Below, one piece after another: positions 6,942 to 10,616 of a stretch of DNA of 10,616 nucleotides. The position numbers and the translations under genes were made by a program. The notes below the pieces were generated by a model. The model worked only from the letters and a program-made list of their open reading frames with translations, ran no database searches and was not told the DNA's origin. The first letter of the stretch is position 1, and every line of letters begins with the position of its first letter. Origin of the DNA: an uncultured Planctomycetaceae bacterium (GTDB lineage Bacteria; Planctomycetota; Planctomycetia; Pirellulales; UBA1268); NCBI GenBank assembly GCA_903885855.1, contig CAISKG010000263.1:1-10616 (forward strand). The letters run 5' to 3'.

Positions 6942-8330
6942 TCAGGGGGTGGTGAGGTCGAAGGAATCGCCGATCGCCGGCGCGGTGGCCTCCCACCCCA
7001 GCGTTCCGCGGAGGTGTCGGGCCAGCGCCGCCGCCGCCGGAGGCTCGCCATGGACCAGGAACGTGCGGCGCGGCGCCGGGATGCCGCCCAGCCACCGTGA
7101 CAGCTCCTTGCGGTCGGCGTGCCCGGAGAGCGCGTCGACGCGCCGCACCGCCGCACGCACCGGGATGTCGCGGCCGTGGATGCGGATCGTGTCGGCACCG
7201 TCGACCAGGGCTCGGCCGCGGGTGCCGATGGCCTGGAATCCGGCCACGAGGACGGTGGTCGTCGGATCGGGGAGCCGCCGGGCGAGGTGATGGAGGATCC
7301 GCCCCCCGGTCATCATGCCGCTGGAGGCGATCACGATGCCCGCGCCCCGGTGGCCGTTGATGGCCTTCGACTCCTCGGCGGTGCGGGCCATGCGCACCCA
7401 GGGGGAGGCGAGCGACTCGGCGACCCCCTCCATCCGCGCCTCGGTGAAATCGTGCTCGGCGACGTGGCGGCGGAAGACCTCCGTGGCCTCGACGGCCATC
7501 GGCGAATCGATCCACACGGGGATCTTGGGCAGCCGACCGGCCTCCATCAGGGTGCGCAGCAGGTAGACCAGCTGCTGGCAGCGGCCGATGGCGAACGACG
7601 CCACCAGCATCATCCCGCCGCGGTCGATCGCCTCGCGCGTCGCCTTCTCCAGCTCGTCGAGCGGGCGGCTGGGGGGATGGTCGCGATCGCCGTAGGTGCT
7701 CTCGCACACCAGCACGTCGCACGGCGGCGGCGGCACCGGATCGTTGTAGAGCGGTGCGTCGTAGCGGCCGACGTCGCCGGAGAAGAGGATCCGCAGCGGC
7801 CGCGCTCCCCCCGCCTCGACCTCCACGAAGGAGCTGCCGAGCATGTGCCCCGCGTCGTGGAAGCGCGCCCGGCAGCCGCGGGCGGGCTCGAACCACCGCT
7901 CGCGGTCGGTCGGCTCGAGGAGGCGGAGGGTGCGCTCCACGTCGCGCTCGTCGTAGAGCGGCAGCGCCGGGGCGTGCTTGGAGTAGCCCTTGCGGTTGGC
8001 GTACTCGGCATCCTCCGCCTGGCATTTGGCCGAATCGTAGAGGAGCAGGCCGAGCAGGTCGGCGGTGGCACGCGAGGTGTGGATCCGGCCGCGGAAGCCC
8101 TCGCGCACCAGCCGGGGCAGCCAGCCGGAGTGGTCGATGTGGCCGTGGGTCAGCACCACCGCGTCGACGCTCTCCGCCGGCTCCGGGAAGGGCTGCCAGT
8201 TGCGCTCGCGGAGGCGTTTCTCCCCCTGGAAGAGCCCGCAGTCGAAGAGCACGCGGCGGCCGTCGTGCTCCAGCAGATGGCGGGACCCCGACACGGTGCC
8301 GGCGGCGCCGAGGAAGCGGAGGGTGGTCAT
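6942..8330 (-). CDS. metallo-beta-lactamase / beta-CASP ribonuclease (CPSF-like)
   Basis: This zinc-dependent nuclease belongs to the family of CPSF73, RNase J and the Thermus RNase TTHA0252, and is expected to process or degrade RNA in the cytoplasm. The 462-residue protein begins with a metallo-beta-lactamase core containing the HGHIDHSG metal site (H62, H64, D66, H67), H162 in DAGHMLGS and D186 in SGDVG. A beta-CASP insertion spans about 205-400 and carries motif A E210 (VCESTYG), DSPMA (275-279) and SSGMMTGGR (336-344). Motif B is H404 (LSGHAD) and motif C is H428 (FLVHGE). A histidine at motif C is characteristic of RNA-acting rather than DNA-acting members. The C-terminus ends soon after motif C with no extra RNA-binding domain, unlike RNase J. 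The ATG at 8330 has a GAGGA ribosome site 10 nt upstream and gives the standard TLRFLGAAGTVSGS opening strand. It is the third gene of the proposed csrA operon. Confidence 0.94.
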   Translation of the reverse strand: MTTLRFLGAAGTVSGSRHLLEHDGRRVLFDCGLFQGEKRLRERNWQPFPEPAESVDAVVLTHGHIDHSGWLPRLVREGFRGRIHTSRATADLLGLLLYDSAKCQAEDAEYANRKGYSKHAPALPLYDERDVERTLRLLEPTDRERWFEPARGCRARFHDAGHMLGSSFVEVEAGGARPLRILFSGDVGRYDAPLYNDPVPPPPCDVLVCESTYGDRDHPPSRPLDELEKATREAIDRGGMMLVASFAIGRCQQLVYLLRTLMEAGRLPKIPVWIDSPMAVEATEVFRRHVAEHDFTEARMEGVAESLASPWVRMARTAEESKAINGHRGAGIVIASSGMMTGGRILHHLARRLPDPTTTVLVAGFQAIGTRGRALVDGADTIRIHGRDIPVRAAVRRVDALSGHADRKELSRWLGGIPAPRRTFLVHGEPPAAAALARHLRGTLGWEATAPAIGDSFDLTTP

Positions 8331-8340
8331 CGGGCGGGGA

Positions 8341-8345
8341 TCCTC
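8341..8345 (-). promoter_or_regulatory. ribosome binding site of the beta-CASP nuclease gene
   Basis: GAGGA on the minus strand lies 10 nt before the ATG at 8330, in the 26-bp gap after the membrane protein gene. It supports this start over continuing the frame further upstream. Confidence 0.55.
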
Positions 8346-8356
8346 GGCGGAGTGGG

Positions 8357-9082
8357 TCAGCGGGGGGCGGACCGCGTGCTGCCGGAGAGCACCAATTCCC
8401 CGTCGTCGATCCGCAGCCCCTCCAGATGGTACTCCAGGCGGGCGTCGCGCGCCCCCGGCGGGCCGCCGGGGAGAACGACGTGGAGCGTCGTGCGTGCATC
8501 GGCGCGGCGCACGTCGGCGACCAGGCCGGCGGCGACCGCCCGCGTGGCGATGGCCTCGAGGATGGGCTCGGCAGGCAGCGGGAAGGCCCCGAGGCCGGCC
8601 GACTCCACCTCGATCACGATTTCGTTGTCGCGTGGCAGCGCCACCGACAGGATCGCCCAGGCGCGCCCGGCCACCGGCCCGGCGCCCACGGTGGCCGAGA
8701 GCGCCACGCGCCGGGCGAGGAATCGCACCGTGGGCGCGCCGACCCAATCGGGCAGGAGGGACGCCGCCACGCGCGGCAGGTCGTGCGCGAGCCAGGCGTT
8801 CACCTCGGCATCGGTGATCGCCTCGCCCCATTCGCCACGGCGCCCGAGGCCGGCGGAGATCGCCGAGGCCTTGGTCACCATCCGCGCCGAGGCACGCTCG
8901 GCGTCGGGGCCGGAGGGCGCCGTGGCCCGACACAGGGCCGGTTCGCGGCGCAGGGCGATCAGCAACACCACCACCATCACGGCCACCAGCACCGCAGCCG
9001 CCCCGAAGGCCACGAGACGGCGTCGCTGACGCCGCCCCGGGCCGTCGGTGGGAGTCGAGCGGCGGGCCACGGGCCTGTTCAC
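8357..9082 (-). CDS. single-pass membrane protein of unknown function
   Basis: I do not recognise this 241-residue protein with certainty. An Arg-rich, positively charged N-terminus (1-22) precedes one clear hydrophobic helix (about 23-44). The rest should therefore lie outside the cytoplasm, anchored by its N-terminus. The outer part holds ITDAEVNAWLAHDLPR (about 89-104), then alternating strand-like segments, then a GAFPLP stretch near 169-174 followed by a helix. A 'conserved Asn-containing helix, beta strands, Gly-x-x-Pro-Leu-Pro' layout recalls lipid-binding beta proteins such as the YpmS/DUF2140 group, but this is a tentative fold guess. The start is GTG 9082, 47 bp after the csrA stop codon, without an obvious Shine-Dalgarno sequence. 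The stop is 26 bp before the nuclease gene, so it is likely co-transcribed with csrA and the nuclease. Confidence 0.8.
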   Translation of the reverse strand: MNRPVARRSTPTDGPGRRQRRRLVAFGAAAVLVAVMVVVLLIALRREPALCRATAPSGPDAERASARMVTKASAISAGLGRRGEWGEAITDAEVNAWLAHDLPRVAASLLPDWVGAPTVRFLARRVALSATVGAGPVAGRAWAILSVALPRDNEIVIEVESAGLGAFPLPAEPILEAIATRAVAAGLVADVRRADARTTLHVVLPGGPPGARDARLEYHLEGLRIDDGELVLSGSTRSAPR

Positions 9083-9129
9083 GGTGGATCTGCCGGACGG
9101 GAGCCGGGCCTGCCTGCGGTCGGTCGGGA

Positions 9130-9414
9130 TCAGCCTGCCGCCGCCAGACGGAGGATCCGCCGTCCCAGCGGCGTGCCGGCGACCGAGGCGACGGCACCGT
9201 CGGACACCGGCATGGAGGCACCGGCATCGACCGTGATCCCGCCCCGGCCATCGACGAGCAGCTCGGTCGGCTGCAGTTCGTCACGCAGCACCCGCATCTC
9301 CGGCGGGGCCTCGATGCCGATGCGCACCTTGTCGCCACTGACCCGCACGATGGTCACGACGACCGAGTCGCCGACCCGAATCCGTTCGTTCTGCTTCCTG
9401 GAGAGAACCAGCAT
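9130..9414 (-). CDS. csrA: CsrA/RsmA carbon-storage translational regulator with extended C-terminus
   Basis: CsrA is a small homodimeric RNA-binding protein that binds GGA motifs in mRNA leaders and blocks or promotes translation, controlling carbon use, motility and biofilm in many bacteria. The first ~47 residues match the family throughout: MLVLSRKQNE with L4 and R6 of the RNA-binding strand, VSGDKVRIGIEAP, and RVLRDEL with the key arginine R44. The protein has 94 residues, against about 61 for E. coli CsrA. The extra ~40 residues after position 50 are hydrophobic and Gly/Ala-rich, ending in RRILRLAAAG, and I recognise no domain there. ATG 9414 is certain: it starts the canonical MLVLSRK and has a GGAG site 6 nt upstream. 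It heads the proposed four-gene operon under a strong promoter at 9454-9483. No fliW, the usual CsrA antagonist, is in view. Confidence 0.95.
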   Translation of the reverse strand: MLVLSRKQNERIRVGDSVVVTIVRVSGDKVRIGIEAPPEMRVLRDELQPTELLVDGRGGITVDAGASMPVSDGAVASVAGTPLGRRILRLAAAG

Positions 9415-9420
9415 GGGAGA

Positions 9421-9424
9421 CTCC
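9421..9424 (-). promoter_or_regulatory. csrA ribosome binding site overlapping an ACGGA (CsrA-type) motif
   Basis: GGAG on the minus strand lies 6 nt before the csrA ATG. It is part of CGGAACGGAG (9430 down to 9421), where ACGGA (9426-9422) matches the ANGGA core bound by CsrA, with a second GGA close by. Binding here would compete with the ribosome, so CsrA may repress its own synthesis. Confidence 0.55.
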
Positions 9425-9453
9425 GTTCCGAGGCTGTGTGATGGATGGTCAGG

Positions 9454-9483
9454 AATGTAGGGCAGCAACTGTACGCCTGTCAA
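9454..9483 (-). promoter_or_regulatory. sigma70-type promoter of the csrA operon
   Basis: On the minus strand a perfect -35 TTGACA (9483-9478) is followed after 18 bp by TACATT (9459-9454, 4 of 6 to TATAAT). Transcription would start near 9447, giving a leader of about 33 nt before the csrA ATG. It is the only full -35 consensus I noticed in this GC-rich window and is well placed to drive all four downstream genes. Confidence 0.75.
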
Positions 9484-9673
9484 CCTCCGCGGCCACGGCC
9501 CCGAGGGGGCTCCGGGTGCCGCCGCGGACGGTCGTTTCCGACGGCTGGGCAAAGTGTGCGGCAGGGAGAACATCGTCCGGCCGGGGGGACTTTCTTGCCG
9601 CCTCCCCCGCGCGTGCGATTGGCGCCTGTTGTGCCGCCGCAGCCCGACGGGGCGGGCGGAGGCGTGGCGGGGA
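9484..9673. other. non-coding part of the 315-bp gap between the secreted-protein gene and csrA
   Basis: The whole gap runs 9415-9729: csrA leader and promoter at one end, the upstream gene's hairpin at the other. Between them I see no credible gene. A small GCCCC/GGGGC hairpin (9498-9510) and CCGCGG copies lie upstream of the csrA -35. A plus-strand 81-codon frame (9438-9683) has an Arg/Ala-rich composition typical of chance frames in such DNA. No tRNA or known regulatory RNA is recognisable. Confidence 0.5.
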
Positions 9674-9727
9674 AAAACCGTGAAGAATCGCGCCGCCGCC
9701 GACGGCGGCCGCCGGCGCGCGGGGCCG
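9674..9727 (-). terminator. terminator-like hairpin after the secreted-protein gene
   Basis: Read on the minus strand just past the stop codon, CGCGCC...GCCGCC, a GTC loop and GGCGGC...GGCGCG form a 12-bp stem with one 4-nt bulge (about 9690-9720). A TTTTT run follows about 11 nt later (9677-9673). The delayed T-run is imperfect, but position and stability fit transcription termination before the csrA promoter. Confidence 0.5.
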
Positions 9728-9729
9728 TC

Positions 9730-10605
9730 TCAGCGGCGCACGGTGGCGGCGTCGTCGTCGGCCGCGACGGCCGTGCCGGCGTAGACGGCCAGATCGACCT
9801 CCTCCGCCAGCGACAGCTCCTCGCCGGCGGTGGCGACGCGGCGGTGATCGGATTCGGTCCAGGAGGCCAGCGCCCTGTGCTCCGAGCGCGACACGCTCGG
9901 CCGCCCGGCGATCCGTCCGAAGCGCGGATCGATCGCCAGCCGCACCGACACCGGCAGCGCGTCCGCGGCGGCGACGCGGCCGTTGATCGCGATCCGGGCG
10001 AACGGGGGCAGGCCGCCCGGGTGGACGAGCGCCTTGACCAGGATCGCCGTGTCGGCGAAGCGCCGGTATTCCTCGGCGGCGCCGTCTCCCGGGGCCGGCT
10101 CGTAGCGCACCTCGTAGCGCACGCGCGGGCCCGCGAGCACGACCGCGCCGTCGGTCTGCTGCTCGTCCACGAACGATCCGGTGAAGTCGGGGCCGCCCGC
10201 CCAGCGCAAGAGCGCGTCGTCCGACTTCCGCGCCCACGCCGCCAGCGAGGTGCGCAGCCGCTCCAGGCGGAGCCGGTCGATCCGGGTCTTCTTGTTGCGG
10301 GCCGGATCGACCAGCACGGTGCGCTCTCGCGCCGGGTCGTGGAGGATGATCTCGGCCGGTTCCACCCCCTGCGGCCGCCCCTCGTCATCGAGGGTCTCGA
10401 GGAAGTCCCACGCCACGCCGTCCTTGAAGAGGGTCAGGCTGCGGGCGACCGGATGCTCGGCGTCGTCGGCGTCGTACACCGCCGTCTCCACGCGAAAGGC
10501 TCCGTCGGCGGCGCGGAGCCGCGCCGCCGGCACCAGCGCCAGGCCGGCGAGCAGCGCGAGGCCCGCGAGCCGCACCGCCCCCGCCGCCTCCGCGCGGGCC
10601 GGCAC
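9730..10605 (-). CDS. secreted protein of unknown function, near the window edge
   Basis: The 291-residue product starts with a signal peptide: a short N-region with arginines, a hydrophobic LAGLALLAGLALVP core and a likely cleavage near ARLRAA-DG (about residues 28-34). It is therefore predicted to be exported. The mature part begins FRVETAVYDADD and continues with strand-rich sequence (SLTLFKDGVAWDF, EIILHDPARERTVLVDP). This looks like a type of exported beta-rich protein seen in planctomycetes, though I cannot name a domain. No catalytic motif is evident. The start is uncertain. GTG 10605 is the longest choice in view and the frame stays open to the window edge. GTG 10575 also gives a complete signal peptide and has GGAGG (10587-10591) 11 nt upstream. 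The gene is separated from csrA by 315 bp and a terminator-like hairpin, so it is probably a separate transcript. Confidence 0.8.
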   Translation of the reverse strand: MPARAEAAGAVRLAGLALLAGLALVPAARLRAADGAFRVETAVYDADDAEHPVARSLTLFKDGVAWDFLETLDDEGRPQGVEPAEIILHDPARERTVLVDPARNKKTRIDRLRLERLRTSLAAWARKSDDALLRWAGGPDFTGSFVDEQQTDGAVVLAGPRVRYEVRYEPAPGDGAAEEYRRFADTAILVKALVHPGGLPPFARIAINGRVAAADALPVSVRLAIDPRFGRIAGRPSVSRSEHRALASWTESDHRRVATAGEELSLAEEVDLAVYAGTAVAADDDAATVRR

Positions 10606-10616
10606 GCCGATCGCCC

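Noticed and set aside
7119..9029. Plus-strand frame of 636 codons opposite the nuclease and membrane protein genes
   Set aside because: It has no domain, promoter or ribosome site, and the minus strand carries all beta-CASP motifs. It is a long antisense open frame caused by high GC.
8331..9338. Upstream extension of the nuclease frame to 9338, and of the LOG frame to 7198
   Set aside because: Both extensions overlap well-supported genes and read as low-complexity sequence. The ATGs at 8330 and 6925 give family-like N-termini and normal operon spacing.
9438..9683. Possible 81-codon plus-strand gene in the gap upstream of csrA
   Set aside because: The Arg/Ala/Gly-rich sequence has no ribosome site or family resemblance, and the frame runs over the csrA promoter in the opposite direction.

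Overview
The window is very GC-rich and densely coding. It holds eight protein genes and no recognisable RNA gene, mobile element or CRISPR array. A PhoR/PhoB-type pair, CsrA, a beta-CASP nuclease, a large LOG-family protein and a secreted orphan protein, together with the base composition, fit a high-GC planctomycete (Pirellulales-like). That placement is an inference from gene style; no marker gene is present.

Layout. Positions 1-3114 (+) encode most of a SNF2-family ATPase whose N-terminus lies outside the window. A structured spacer (3115-3309) leads to a two-component system: a PhoB-like response regulator (3310-4035) and a PhoR-like membrane histidine kinase (4166-5947). A strong hairpin between the two suggests they may not be expressed equally. 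The kinase converges on a minus-strand gene with only 12 bp between the stop codons.

The minus strand, read from 9414 down to 5960, looks like one four-gene operon: csrA, a single-pass membrane protein of unknown function, a beta-CASP metallo-beta-lactamase ribonuclease, and a LOG-family nucleotide hydrolase. Gaps are 47, 26 and 16 bp. A convincing sigma70-type promoter (TTGACA, 18 bp, TACATT) sits just upstream of csrA. Further upstream on the same strand (9730-10605) is a secreted protein of unknown function followed by a terminator-like hairpin.

How the genes relate. The kinase and regulator form one signalling pathway, probably phosphate-responsive by family resemblance. The csrA operon joins an RNA-binding translational regulator to an RNA-processing nuclease and a nucleotide-salvage enzyme, which suggests RNA turnover or post-transcriptional control. 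The oddest points are a valine in the acidic metal-binding pocket of the response regulator, a CsrA with an unusually long C-terminal tail, and a CsrA-type ACGGA motif overlapping csrA's own ribosome binding site. I see no wholly new defence or mobile system here.
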